DNA of 64,000 nucleotides from Bryobacterales bacterium (GTDB lineage: Bacteria; Acidobacteriota; Terriglobia; Bryobacterales; Bryobacteraceae): assembly GCA_947446025.1 (NCBI GenBank), contig CANFEY010000012.1, forward strand, positions 18,498 to 82,497. The letters run 5' to 3'. Of the stretch, positions 7,614 through 16,100 are shown in pieces. Below the pieces are notes generated by a model, which saw only the letters and a list, made by a program, of their open reading frames with translations, was not told where the DNA came from and made no database searches. The number at the start of each line of letters is the position of its first letter. Positions within the stretch are counted from its first letter, which is position 1. Made by a program: the position numbers and the translations under genes.

Positions 7614-8855
7614 ATGAAACGAAGCGCAATATGGCTGGCCGCCTTCGCGGGTGCCGTGGCTCTGATGATGGCCGCGGAAAGTTCCATCATCCCCTCTGAC
7701 CATCCGGCCATCGACTACCCCAACACCCCCACCTCCGACCCCGGCGAACTGCTGAACCGCAAGCTGGCCACAGGCGAGGTGAAGTTGAAGTATGACGACA
7801 AGTGGGGCTACCTGCCGGCATTGCTCAAAGCACTCGACGTGAATCCTGATTCGCAAGTCCTTGTGTTCTCTAAGACCAGCTTCCAGGCCGTTCGCATTTC
7901 TCCCCGCCAGCCGCGTGCCCTCTACTTCAATGACACGGTAAGCATCGGTCGCGTGCAAGGCAGTGACGTGTTGGAGCTGGCCACGCTCGACCCCAAGCAG
8001 GGTTACATTTTCTACACCTTTGAAGACAAGAAATCCGATCACCCGGTATTTGACCGCCGCGATATTTGCCTGAGTTGCCATCATGGACCCGCCACCGCGG
8101 GCGTTCCGGGCATCATGGTCGCCTCCGTGTATCCCGACTCCTCTGGGATGCCCTTCGCCCGCCTGGGTATGCCCGCCACGGACCATCGCACGCGATTCCA
8201 GGATCGCTGGGGAGGATGGTACGTGACCGGCACGCACGGAGGCCAGCAGCATCGCGGCAACGCCGTGGCGCGAGACCGCGCTGCTCCAGATCTTCTCGAC
8301 TTGCGCGATACGCAAAATCTGCTCAGCCTGTCAAAGAAGTTCGACACGGATCCGTACCTCGAAAAGACCAGTGACGTGGTGGCGCTGTTGACGCTGGAAC
8401 ATCAGACCCGCATGACCAATCTGCTCACGCGTCTGGGCTGGCGCTCGCGTGTGGGTGAGGATGTGACAGAGGACATCGAGAGCACAGTGACGTACATGCT
8501 GTTCGCCGACGAGGCACCTCTGCTGGATACCGTCAAGGGGGCGTCCACGTTTCAGGAGACCTTCCCCAAGCGCGGCCCGCGCGATGCGAAAGGCCGCAGC
8601 CTGCGCGACTTTGACCTGCGCACACGCCTGTTCCGCTACCCGCTGAGCTACATGATCTACAGCGACGTGTTCGATAGCCTCCCGGCGGTGGTGCGCGACC
8701 GCATCTACAAACGCTTACTGGAAGTGTTGAGCGCCGAATCCCCGGAGGCGAAGTTTGCGAAGTTGACGCCGGAGACGCGCCGCTCAGTCCTGGAAATCGT
8801 CGCCGCTACGAAGCCCGGCCTGCCCCAGGGCTGGTTAGAGCGGGATCACCAGTAA
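7614..8855 (+). CDS. secreted monoheme cytochrome-like protein
   Basis: This is a 413-residue protein. The ATG at 7614 (MKRSAIWLAAFAGAVALMMA) gives a signal peptide; a longer frame from 7584 does not. It holds one haem site, CLSCHHG, near residue 146, followed by a WGGWYVTGTHGGQQHRG segment. The rest has no motif I can name. Similar long single-CxxCH proteins occur in acidobacteria, but I know of no assigned function. It lies between two PQQ dehydrogenase genes and could be an electron acceptor in the periplasm. Its end overlaps the converging gene by 21 bases. Confidence 0.6.
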   Translation: MKRSAIWLAAFAGAVALMMAAESSIIPSDHPAIDYPNTPTSDPGELLNRKLATGEVKLKYDDKWGYLPALLKALDVNPDSQVLVFSKTSFQAVRISPRQPRALYFNDTVSIGRVQGSDVLELATLDPKQGYIFYTFEDKKSDHPVFDRRDICLSCHHGPATAGVPGIMVASVYPDSSGMPFARLGMPATDHRTRFQDRWGGWYVTGTHGGQQHRGNAVARDRAAPDLLDLRDTQNLLSLSKKFDTDPYLEKTSDVVALLTLEHQTRMTNLLTRLGWRSRVGEDVTEDIESTVTYMLFADEAPLLDTVKGASTFQETFPKRGPRDAKGRSLRDFDLRTRLFRYPLSYMIYSDVFDSLPAVVRDRIYKRLLEVLSAESPEAKFAKLTPETRRSVLEIVAATKPGLPQGWLERDHQ

Positions 8856-9284
8856 CGTGTCAATGTGCCGTGAATCGGCCACGACAATGCGCTCTTCAAA
8901 TTTCGTCGTGGTGCCGTCGAGCGCGATCTTGTCCAAATACACACCGGCCGAAAAGACGCTCATGTCCCCGTCGGCCGTCGTGCGGATCACCAGGTAGTTT
9001 GAGCGGCACACCGCCGTCTCGCCATCAAACGACTCAATCGACAAGCCGCTGATTTGGTGCGAGTAGTGATGTTCATCGTCGGTGATGCGGACCCGGTCGG
9101 CGAGCATGCCGTGGCCGCGGCATTCCATAACCGTGAGTTCGTCGCGGGTGGTGACGCGGTAGAGGCAGTAATCGGTGAACAAGTCCGGCCATTCGTCCAT
9201 CCGGCCATCGTCAATCAAACGGATGTAGCGGGCGTGCAGGTCTTCGATCTGTCGGCGTTGCGCTTCGTTCACATGAATTATCAT
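8835..9284 (-). CDS. ring-hydroxylating dioxygenase beta-subunit-like (NTF2 fold) protein
   Basis: This protein of about 149 residues starts at MIIHVNEAQRRQIEDLHARY; another ATG 9 bases upstream would overlap the divergent gene. The sequence follows the small beta subunits of aromatic-ring dioxygenases and SnoaL-like proteins: an N-terminal helix, LIDDGRMDEWPDLFTDYCLYRVTTRDE, DEHHYSHQISGLSI, then SNYLVIRTTADGDMSVFSAGVYLD and a final EERIVVADS strand. No alpha subunit, ferredoxin or reductase gene is near, so it may act alone as an NTF2-like enzyme or partner a distant alpha subunit. Confidence 0.65.
   Translation of the reverse strand: MIIHVNEAQRRQIEDLHARYIRLIDDGRMDEWPDLFTDYCLYRVTTRDELTVMECRGHGMLADRVRITDDEHHYSHQISGLSIESFDGETAVCRSNYLVIRTTADGDMSVFSAGVYLDKIALDGTTTKFEERIVVADSRHIDTLLVIPL
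9279..9284 (+). promoter_or_regulatory. candidate -10 TATCAT, leaderless start
   Basis: TATCAT ends 7 bases before the ATG at 9292. There is no Shine-Dalgarno sequence between them, so the transcript probably begins at the start codon. The hexamer overlaps the start codon of the divergent gene. Confidence 0.4.
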
Positions 9285-9291
9285 AGTCCCC

Positions 9292-10965
9292 ATGCGTACT
9301 CTTGCATTTTTGGCCTGCACGGCGGCGTTCGCGCAGACGGGCGCACCCGCGCTCAACGATTGGAGCAGTTACGGCGGCACGCAGTACAGCTGGCGTTACA
9401 GCGCCTTGAACCAGATCAACACCCAGAACATAAAGCAGCTCGCCCCCGCGTGGTTGTTTCAAACCGGCGACTATGCGGAGAACCTGCATTCGACGCCCAT
9501 CGTGCAGAACGGCGTGATGTACCTGATCACCGCGCGCTTGCAGGTGTTCGCGCTCGATGCCACCAACGGCAAAGTGATCTGGCACTACCGTTACCCCTCG
9601 CCCGCCGCCGGGCTGCCCGGCACACACGCCGACTTCATTCAGAATCGCGGCGTTGCCATCGGCGACGGCAAAGTGTTCTTCGGTACCAAGGACAACTTCA
9701 TGGTCGCGCTGGACCAAAGAACGGGCAAAGAAGTTTGGAAGGTTTCCATCGACGATCCCAAGCAATGCGGCTGCAACATCACAGGCGCGCCGCTAGTGGT
9801 GAAGGACAAGGTGATCATCGGCGGCAACGGCGGTGACCAGGCGCATCGCGGCTACCTCACAGCGCTGTCCACCAAGACTGGCCGGGTCGCGTGGCGCTGG
9901 TATGTGGTGCCGGGTCCGGGCGAACCGGGCAACGATACGTGGAAGGGCGATAGCTGGCGCTACGGCGGCGGATCGCCGTGGCTCACTGGCTCCTACGATC
10001 CGGAGTTGAACTTGCTCTATTGGGGCACCGGCAACGCAGCCGCGGATTTCTACGACGGCGACCGCGTCGTAGCCGGCGCGAACAAAGGCGCACCGACGAA
10101 TCTTTACACCGCAAGTGTGGTCGCGCTCGATGCCGATACCGGCAAGCTTCGCTGGCACTATCAGGAAGTCCCCGACGATGTGTGGGACTACGACGCCGCC
10201 TACGAAGTGCTGTTGATGGACCGCGAAATCCGCGGGCAGATGCGCAAGATTCTGGTCCACATGAACAAGAGCGGGCTGACGTTTGTGCTGGACCGCGTGA
10301 CCGGCCAATATCTCAGCGCGTTCATGGTGCCGGAGGTTTACAACTGGATCACCGGCTTCACCGAAGACGGCAAGCTGGTGGGCCGCAATGAACCCGTGCT
10401 GGGGCAGAAGGGCAATTTCTGTCCGTCGACGGCGGGCGCGAAGAGTTGGAACAGCATGGCATATTCGCCGCGCACCGGCTTCATTTACACACCCACGAAT
10501 GAGACCTGCAACGACATCACTTCAAACGCAACACCGGCGAGTGAAGGTAAGTTCTACATGAACGGCGAATTTCCGATGACGCTGCCGCCGGGGCGCACCA
10601 CCTATAGCCACGTGGATGCGTTCGATCCGGTGACGGGTAAGCGCATGTGGAGCATGCCGTACCGCCTGATGCTGCTCTCTTCGATGCTCACCACAGCGGG
10701 CGACCTGGTGTTCACCGGCGATCCTGAGGGAAATTTCTTCGCGCTGGACGCGCGCTCTGGCAACAAGCTGTGGAATTTCCAGACGGGCGCGGGCCATCGT
10801 GGCGCGGCGATTTCCTATTCGGTGAACGGCAAGCAGTACATCGCGACGACCACGGGCTGGCATCAGACAGTGGTGGGCGGCGCGGTGGCTAGAATTTTCC
10901 CAGAGGAAGAGTTCCGGTTGGGTTCGACGTTGGTGGTGTTCGCATTGCCGGAGGGTACGCGATGA
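9292..10965 (+). CDS. PQQ-dependent dehydrogenase, methanol/ethanol family
   Basis: This 557-residue exported quinoprotein has a short signal peptide (MRTLAFLACTAAFAQ). The mature N-terminus DWSSYGGTQYSWRYSALNQI and repeated propeller strands (VFALDATNGKVIWHYR, VALDQRTGKEVWKV, VALDADTGKLRWHYQ) place it in the PQQ dehydrogenase superfamily. GDSWRYGGGSPWLTGSYDPE and LLYWGTGNAA correspond to the quinone-binding blades, and DVWDYDAAYE supplies the acidic region. It overlaps the following cytochrome gene by ATGA, a strong hint that the cytochrome takes its electrons. The substrate cannot be read from the sequence. Confidence 0.87.
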   Translation: MRTLAFLACTAAFAQTGAPALNDWSSYGGTQYSWRYSALNQINTQNIKQLAPAWLFQTGDYAENLHSTPIVQNGVMYLITARLQVFALDATNGKVIWHYRYPSPAAGLPGTHADFIQNRGVAIGDGKVFFGTKDNFMVALDQRTGKEVWKVSIDDPKQCGCNITGAPLVVKDKVIIGGNGGDQAHRGYLTALSTKTGRVAWRWYVVPGPGEPGNDTWKGDSWRYGGGSPWLTGSYDPELNLLYWGTGNAAADFYDGDRVVAGANKGAPTNLYTASVVALDADTGKLRWHYQEVPDDVWDYDAAYEVLLMDREIRGQMRKILVHMNKSGLTFVLDRVTGQYLSAFMVPEVYNWITGFTEDGKLVGRNEPVLGQKGNFCPSTAGAKSWNSMAYSPRTGFIYTPTNETCNDITSNATPASEGKFYMNGEFPMTLPPGRTTYSHVDAFDPVTGKRMWSMPYRLMLLSSMLTTAGDLVFTGDPEGNFFALDARSGNKLWNFQTGAGHRGAAISYSVNGKQYIATTTGWHQTVVGGAVARIFPEEEFRLGSTLVVFALPEGTR

Positions 10966-11681
10966 TTCGTTCGTTGGTGTTGAGCATGGTGGTATGCGGG
11001 ATCGCGAATGCGCAGGCAGTCCGCGGAGAGCAAGTGTTCGTGCAGTCATGTAGCACGGGCTATTGCCACGGGTCGAGAGGTGTGGGAGCGGGTGCGCCGC
11101 GTCTGGCGGCTCGCGGGTTCGATCAGAATTCTATCCGCGCCACCATCACCAACGGAGTGACCGGCACCAGCATGCCGTCGTTTGCAAAGAGTCTTTCGCG
11201 GACGGATCTTGCTGCCGTCGTGAACTATGTATCGGCCTTGAATGGCGCGACCGCAACGGCTGCCGCAACAGCTCCGGTGAAGCTGGCACCGCAGGCTGCG
11301 CGCGGCAAGGCGCTCTTCAGCGACGCCGTGAAGAGTTTTGGACGCTGCGCAACTTGCCATGAGGCAGGAGGGCTCGGCATCGCCGTGGCCCCGCCGATTC
11401 ACGACGTGCCTCTCAACGCCGCAGCCCTGAAGGCGCTAAAGACTCCGCGCGTAGTGACTGCAACCATTGCCGGGGAATCGATGCCTGCGTTAGTCGTCGC
11501 GAAGAAAACCGGCACCATCACGTTCTACGATCTGACCATGCCACCGCCTGTGCTGCGCACCGAACCGCCGGCGGAATTCACCAGCCGGGAGGAATCCACT
11601 TGGAAACACTCGGATGTGATCGGCGCGTATTCAGATGCCGACCTCACCCCGATCCTGACGTTCCTACGCGCCGTGAAGTAG
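10962..11681 (+). CDS. two-domain cytochrome c, electron acceptor of the PQQ enzyme
   Basis: This 239-residue protein has a signal peptide (MIRSLVLSMVVCGIANAQA). Domain 1 (about residues 22-92) is cytochrome-c-like with the distal Met region GTSMPSFAKSLSR, but its haem site is CSTGYCH, with four residues between the cysteines in place of two. Domain 2 has a standard CATCH site near residue 128 and continues into a region without a clear distal ligand. It is translationally coupled to the upstream PQQ dehydrogenase (ATGA overlap), so it most likely passes electrons from that enzyme to the respiratory chain. Whether the CX4CH site carries haem is not certain. Confidence 0.78.
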   Translation: MIRSLVLSMVVCGIANAQAVRGEQVFVQSCSTGYCHGSRGVGAGAPRLAARGFDQNSIRATITNGVTGTSMPSFAKSLSRTDLAAVVNYVSALNGATATAAATAPVKLAPQAARGKALFSDAVKSFGRCATCHEAGGLGIAVAPPIHDVPLNAAALKALKTPRVVTATIAGESMPALVVAKKTGTITFYDLTMPPPVLRTEPPAEFTSREESTWKHSDVIGAYSDADLTPILTFLRAVK

Positions 11682-12614
11682 TTACTTCGTCACGCCCGGT
11701 GCGTAGTAGCCTTGCCGCGCGCGGACGATCATGTCTCCCACGGCGACGACCTTCACGTTGATCTGGTGATACTTCCCGTCGCGGATCAGCGGTTCCGGGC
11801 GATACAGCACGTTGTATTGGTGACGCAGCTCGTTGGTGATGTTCACGAACGACTGCCCCAGGTCCTCTTCCTTGAACGGGAAGTATGCCAGGCCGCCGGT
11901 CTGCTCGCCGAGGTACCGGAGAACCTTGTCGCCGTCTGTGGAGTTGTGAGTGATGTTCGTGGAGACGGTATAGATGACAACGTCGGCTTTCTGCGCCATC
12001 TCCAGCGCCTGCTCGCGGCTGAATTCGCTCAGCGTGTCTTCACCGTCACTCAGGATGATGATCGCCCGGCGGTACTTGTCGTGGGGTTCGTCTTTCGTTA
12101 GTTGTTCGGAGGCGCGGTAGATCGCGTCGTAGAGAGCCGTTCCACCTCCGGCCTGCATGCGGCGGACGGCGGACGTAAGCGCGGTCTTGTCACCCATAAG
12201 GTCGACGGCCAACTGCGCCACGGTATCGAAGTGCATGATCAGCGCCTTATCTTGTCCTGTGCGCATCGCCGTGTTGATGAAGTCCACGGCGGCGTCCTGC
12301 AGGAAGCGGAAGCGTGTGCGGATGCTGTTGCTGGTGTCGACAAGAATTGCCAGACGCAGGGGCAGGTCGGTTTCGGCGGTGAACTCCAGGATGTTCTGTT
12401 TGCGCTTGTTTTCGGTGATCTCGAAGTCTTCCTTCTTGAGTTCTGTCATGAAGCGGCCCTTCTTGTCGGTGACGGTGAACAGCAGGTTGACGCGGGTCAC
12501 GTCAAGCGTGAAGGGCGTGTCGGAATCCTGCGGGCCGGCGTCAACCGGAACGGGCGGCTTGGTCTGCGCGAACGTCATCGCGGAGAACAGAAGGAGAAGG
12601 CCTAGATGTTTCAT
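11682..12614 (-). CDS. secreted VWFA-domain protein, acidobacterial type
   Basis: This 310-residue protein has a signal peptide (MKHLGLLLLFSAMTFAQ). A short beta domain (LLFTVTDKKGRFMTELKKED) leads into a von Willebrand A domain with a complete MIDAS metal site: DTSNS near residue 92, GGGTALYDA near 152 and SDGED near 180. The C-terminal strand region ends in RQGYYAPG. The layout matches the VWFA-related family common in acidobacteria (TIGR03436 type), probably extracellular or envelope adhesion. The function is not known. The end abuts the converging cytochrome gene. Confidence 0.85.
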   Translation of the reverse strand: MKHLGLLLLFSAMTFAQTKPPVPVDAGPQDSDTPFTLDVTRVNLLFTVTDKKGRFMTELKKEDFEITENKRKQNILEFTAETDLPLRLAILVDTSNSIRTRFRFLQDAAVDFINTAMRTGQDKALIMHFDTVAQLAVDLMGDKTALTSAVRRMQAGGGTALYDAIYRASEQLTKDEPHDKYRRAIIILSDGEDTLSEFSREQALEMAQKADVVIYTVSTNITHNSTDGDKVLRYLGEQTGGLAYFPFKEEDLGQSFVNITNELRHQYNVLYRPEPLIRDGKYHQINVKVVAVGDMIVRARQGYYAPGVTK

Positions 12615-12625
12615 GGCTACTTTGA

Positions 12626-12631
12626 ATTATA
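12626..12631 (-). promoter_or_regulatory. -10 TATAAT for the VWFA gene
   Basis: A perfect TATAAT on the minus strand ends 11 bases before the ATG at 12614, leaving a leader of only a few bases and no Shine-Dalgarno sequence. Confidence 0.45.
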
Positions 12632-13532
12632 GACCTGTCAGCCAGTCCGCGAGGTCGCGGGGGAGTGGCGCTTCGACGAGGACCCGCTCATCAGCGGCAG
12701 GGCTGTCGAATTCGATGCGCCAGGCGTGCAGAAACATGCGCGGAGCATCGGGCTGTTTGGCGGAGCCGTAAACTACGTCGCCCGCGACCGGATGACCCAG
12801 GCTCTGTAGGTGTACGCGGATTTGATGCGTGCGTCCGGTGCCGATGCGGACTTCGAGGTAGGTGAACTTCTCGAAGCGCTGCAGCACCCGGTATTCGGTG
12901 AGGGCCTCGCGTCCCGTTGCAACTCCGCAGGTCATGCGCGTCCGGCGGACTGGGTCACGCGAGATCGGCTTGGTGACGCGGCCTGTTTCGTCGCGAACTT
13001 TCCCGCGCACCAACGCCAAATACGTCTTCGACACGGTGCGCCCCGAAAACTGCGCCGCCAGCGACTGATGGGCAGCATCTGTACGAGCCACTAGGATCAC
13101 ACCGCTGGTGTCCTTATCCAAGCGATGCACGATGCCGGGGCGCAGGTCTCCGCCGACGTGCGAGAGATCTTCCTGGAAACGATGCACCAGCCGGTTGACC
13201 AGCGTGCCGTCGTGATTCCCCGCGCCTGCGTGGACAATCATTCCTGCCGGCTTGTTGATCGCGAGGACTGCGGCGTCTTCATACAGCACCTCGACTGGCA
13301 AGTCCTCCGGCATCGCTTTCAATGGCGTGAGATTCGCGGGCTGCACGTCCACACGCTGGCCGCCGCGCAACAGAGTGGAAACCTTTGCGGGAACGCCGTC
13401 CACCGCCACGTGCCCATCCTTCACCCACGATTGCAAACGGCTGCGGCTGTACTCCGGCAGTTGCTCTTGCAGAAAGTGATCGAGGCGCTTCTGAACGTCC
13501 CTTTCACCGGCGATGAGTGAGTGCGGCGTCAC
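12627..13532 (-). CDS. rluD: RluD-type 23S rRNA pseudouridine synthase
   Basis: This 301-residue enzyme has an N-terminal S4 RNA-binding domain (residues about 12-65, KRLDHFLQEQLPEYSRSRLQ) and a catalytic domain with the family motif HRLDKDTSG near residue 134, where Asp is the nucleophile. Later motifs RTHQIRVHLQSLGHPVAGD and MFLHAWRIEF are also standard. The GTG at 13532 is the likely start because it overlaps the metW stop as GTGA and gives the usual family length; longer readings run into metW. RluA/RluC paralogues cannot be fully excluded, but the S4 domain supports RluD. Confidence 0.87.
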   Translation of the reverse strand: MTPHSLIAGERDVQKRLDHFLQEQLPEYSRSRLQSWVKDGHVAVDGVPAKVSTLLRGGQRVDVQPANLTPLKAMPEDLPVEVLYEDAAVLAINKPAGMIVHAGAGNHDGTLVNRLVHRFQEDLSHVGGDLRPGIVHRLDKDTSGVILVARTDAAHQSLAAQFSGRTVSKTYLALVRGKVRDETGRVTKPISRDPVRRTRMTCGVATGREALTEYRVLQRFEKFTYLEVRIGTGRTHQIRVHLQSLGHPVAGDVVYGSAKQPDAPRMFLHAWRIEFDSPAADERVLVEAPLPRDLADWLTGL

Positions 13533-14119
13533 TTGGATTGTGCCGACACGAGAAATACCGCGACCTCGGCCATCAGGTTCGGAAACGCAGTGATCTGTTT
13601 CTGTTTGGAGACGAACACTCGCTTTTCGAGGCGCCAGCCTTGGCGTTCCGCCAGCGATTCGAAATCGAGCACGCTCAGGAAGTGGATGTTGGGAGAATCG
13701 AACCACTCGTGCGGAAAAAGATCCGTGCGCGGAGCCTTGCCTGCCCACATCGTCGCCCAGCGGACTGAATAGTGGCCGAAATTCGGGAACGTCACGATGG
13801 CGCGCTTGCCCACGCGCAGCATTCCATTGAGCACGCGCAACGGATCGCGCGTTTCCTGCAAGGTCTGCGAAAGAATCACGTAGTCGAAGACGTGGTCGGG
13901 GTAGTCGGTCACGGCGGATTCAAGGTTGCCCTGATACACAGAGACGCCGCGCGCGATGGCGCGTTGCACTTTTGGTCCGGCCAACTCCACACCGCGGCCA
14001 TCGACGTGTTTGTGCTCCTTGAGCCAGTCGAGCAGTTCGCCCTCGCCGCAGCCCAGGTCGAGCACGCGGGTGCCGGGGTTGACCAGTTCGCCGATGATTT
14101 CAAAGAGGAGGTTATCCAC
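13529..14119 (-). CDS. metW: methionine biosynthesis protein MetW
   Basis: This 196-residue protein has a class I methyltransferase fold. The SAM loop VLDLGCGEGELLDWL is at residues 19-33, followed by GVELAGPKVQRAIARGVSVYQGN and the MetW signature VILSQTLQETRDPLRVL. The late segment NFGHYSVRWATMWAGKAPRT is also typical. It overlaps metX by 8 bases and rluD by 4, so the three are cotranscribed. In other bacteria MetW acts with MetX and is needed for homoserine acylation activity, which matches this pairing. Confidence 0.9.
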   Translation of the reverse strand: MDNLLFEIIGELVNPGTRVLDLGCGEGELLDWLKEHKHVDGRGVELAGPKVQRAIARGVSVYQGNLESAVTDYPDHVFDYVILSQTLQETRDPLRVLNGMLRVGKRAIVTFPNFGHYSVRWATMWAGKAPRTDLFPHEWFDSPNIHFLSVLDFESLAERQGWRLEKRVFVSKQKQITAFPNLMAEVAVFLVSAQSK

Positions 14120-15227
14120 GTTGGACCTTTTGGGGTTGCGCCTTTTGCCGCGTCACATCGCGGAACGTGCTGGCGAGGAACCCCGCGACCACTTCCTTCT
14201 GCTTATCCACTTCCACCAGGAACGCATCGTGCCCATAGCGTGAATCGAGATTGCAGTAAGCCACGTCGCAGTTGCGGCCGCGCAGAGCGCTCGCGATTTC
14301 AAGCGACTGGTAGCTGGGATACAGCCAATCAGACGTGAAGCTGATGACCAGGAAGCGAGCCTTCATGCCGTCAAACAACACGCCGAGCGCGCCGCGCTGC
14401 GTCAGGTCGAAGGTGTCCATCGCACGCGTGATGTAGATATAGGAATTCGCATCGAAACGATCCACGAACTTGTAGCCTTGATACTGCAAGTAGCTTTCGA
14501 CCTCGAATTGCTCCCCGCCTGGGGAAGTCTCATTGGCACGCACGCGGCGGCCGAACTTTTCGCGCATGCTGTCGTCACTCATGTAAGTGATGTGGCCCAC
14601 CATGCGAGCCAGCTTGAGTCCGGTGCCGGGAAGCTTCTGCCCATAGTAGTTGCCGGCGGCCCAATCGGGGTCGGCCATGATGGCTTGGCGTCCGACTTCG
14701 TTAAACGCGATCTGCTGCGCGCTGTGCTGCGCGGTGGTGGCGATGGGCAGCGCGGCGGCAACGCTTTCCGGATAGGTCACGGCCCATTCCAGCGCCTGCA
14801 TTCCACCCATGGAACCACCGGCCACGGCGAGCAGCCGTTCGATGCCGAGGCGGTCCACAAGTTTCTTCTGCAAACGCACCATGTCGGCGATGGTCACTTG
14901 CGGGAACGTCATGGCCCAGCGTTGGCCGGTAACCGGATTGATGGAGCCGGGACCGGTGGTGCCGCGGCAACCGCCGAGCACGTTGGAGCAGATTACGAAG
15001 TACTTGTCGGTATCGAACGCGAGGCCGGGGCCGATCATGTTGAACCACCAGCCGCCGTCGCCCGCGGCATGTGCGTCGCCGGAAAACGCGTGGGCAACCA
15101 GGATCGCGTTGCTGCGGTCGGCGTTCAGCGAGCCGTAGGTTTCATACGCGGCATCCACCTGCGAAAGCGTGACGCCGCAATCCAGCTCCAGGGATTCAAA
15201 GGTATGCGTGCCGGTTTCCGTGACCAT
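14112..15227 (-). CDS. metX: homoserine O-acetyltransferase MetX
   Basis: This 371-residue alpha/beta hydrolase-fold acyltransferase makes the activated homoserine ester for methionine synthesis. The nucleophile elbow is GGSMGGMQALEW near residue 142, the acid lies in SFTSDWLYPS and the His in SRYGHDAFLVE. The oxyanion region AHAFSGDAHAAG and the NVLGGCRGTTGPGSINPVTG loop are hallmarks of the family. Acetyl versus succinyl specificity cannot be settled here. It begins the metX-metW-rluD operon. Confidence 0.9.
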   Translation of the reverse strand: MVTETGTHTFESLELDCGVTLSQVDAAYETYGSLNADRSNAILVAHAFSGDAHAAGDGGWWFNMIGPGLAFDTDKYFVICSNVLGGCRGTTGPGSINPVTGQRWAMTFPQVTIADMVRLQKKLVDRLGIERLLAVAGGSMGGMQALEWAVTYPESVAAALPIATTAQHSAQQIAFNEVGRQAIMADPDWAAGNYYGQKLPGTGLKLARMVGHITYMSDDSMREKFGRRVRANETSPGGEQFEVESYLQYQGYKFVDRFDANSYIYITRAMDTFDLTQRGALGVLFDGMKARFLVISFTSDWLYPSYQSLEIASALRGRNCDVAYCNLDSRYGHDAFLVEVDKQKEVVAGFLASTFRDVTRQKAQPQKVQRG

Positions 15228-15257
15228 TTAGAGACGTGTACTTTTAGTGTACAAGCC

Positions 15258-16085
15258 TCACGATAGCTCGTCATACCTTGAGAGCTGGCCCCCGCTGAGG
15301 ATCTTCGCCCAGTAGTCGAAATACTTGTCGGTCTTGCGGTAGCCGCTGTGATCCTTTTTCACGCGCGCCGTGCAGTCGACCACGTAGACATTGGGCGTTT
15401 TCGCCAGCGTGACGGGCTTGCTGCGCGGACCCTTGCGGCCGAGCGCGCCGTGGATGCCATCGGTAATGTCGCCCACCCAGAAGCCGGTGCTGAGGACAGA
15501 ATCTTGATCAGAGTGGCAGACGAAGCAGCGGTTGCAACTGTCCATCGCGGGGAAGAACGCTTCGTCCGGCTCGAGCAAATGGTTGTCCACCGCGGGTGCC
15601 GTGAGAATGAGGTTATCGACGAACACTTTCTTCGGGTTCTTCAGCGCCGACAATGCCACGCGCGCGCCGAGCGAATGGGTTTGCACGTCCACAGAGTGGG
15701 CAACGGTGCGCAGCGCGTTGACCAGTTCGAGCAGCCGCGCCCCCGAACGAGTCGCGTTCAACACAGCCGGAGCGTAACCGAGCGAGGTAGAAAACCCCGG
15801 CCACAGGAATCCTATGACTGTGCCGTAGCCCTGTGGTCCGGCAACTCCGGTTTTACGCATGCGGTCGACTATTTCCCAATACGCGGCCATGGCTTGGCCG
15901 ACGCCGGTGTTGAAGCCATGCACCAGGATTCCCACGTGTTTGTCGGTGGCTGCGTTGAGGATATCGGTCAGCGTCAGGTCGTCAAACTTCTCCGGGTCCA
16001 GCGGATTCTTGTAATTCCGATAGCGGTTTTCGGACGCTAGAAGTTGGGTCGGCTTGAACCCCTTGCGGCAGCTGACAACGTACAT
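15258..16085 (-). CDS. alpha/beta hydrolase, DUF900-like
   Basis: This is a 275-residue cytoplasmic protein. GILVHGFNTGVGQAMAAYW supplies the oxyanion strand and VQTHSLGARVALSAL the nucleophile elbow (Ser of HSLG), followed by NLILTAPAVDN. CHSDQDSVLS is a candidate acid and KKDHSGY a candidate His. This order resembles DUF900-type serine hydrolases. A strong ribosome site (AGGAGGAG) precedes the ATG. It starts 15 bases after the HpaB-like gene, so the two probably form an operon; the substrate is unknown. Confidence 0.7.
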   Translation of the reverse strand: MYVVSCRKGFKPTQLLASENRYRNYKNPLDPEKFDDLTLTDILNAATDKHVGILVHGFNTGVGQAMAAYWEIVDRMRKTGVAGPQGYGTVIGFLWPGFSTSLGYAPAVLNATRSGARLLELVNALRTVAHSVDVQTHSLGARVALSALKNPKKVFVDNLILTAPAVDNHLLEPDEAFFPAMDSCNRCFVCHSDQDSVLSTGFWVGDITDGIHGALGRKGPRSKPVTLAKTPNVYVVDCTARVKKDHSGYRKTDKYFDYWAKILSGGQLSRYDELS

Positions 16086-16100
16086 GAACTCCTCCTGTTT

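Noticed and set aside
15228..15257. Repeat GTGTAC/AGTGTAC upstream of metX as a SAM riboswitch or operator
   Set aside because: Far too short for a riboswitch and no known operator match; left uncalled.
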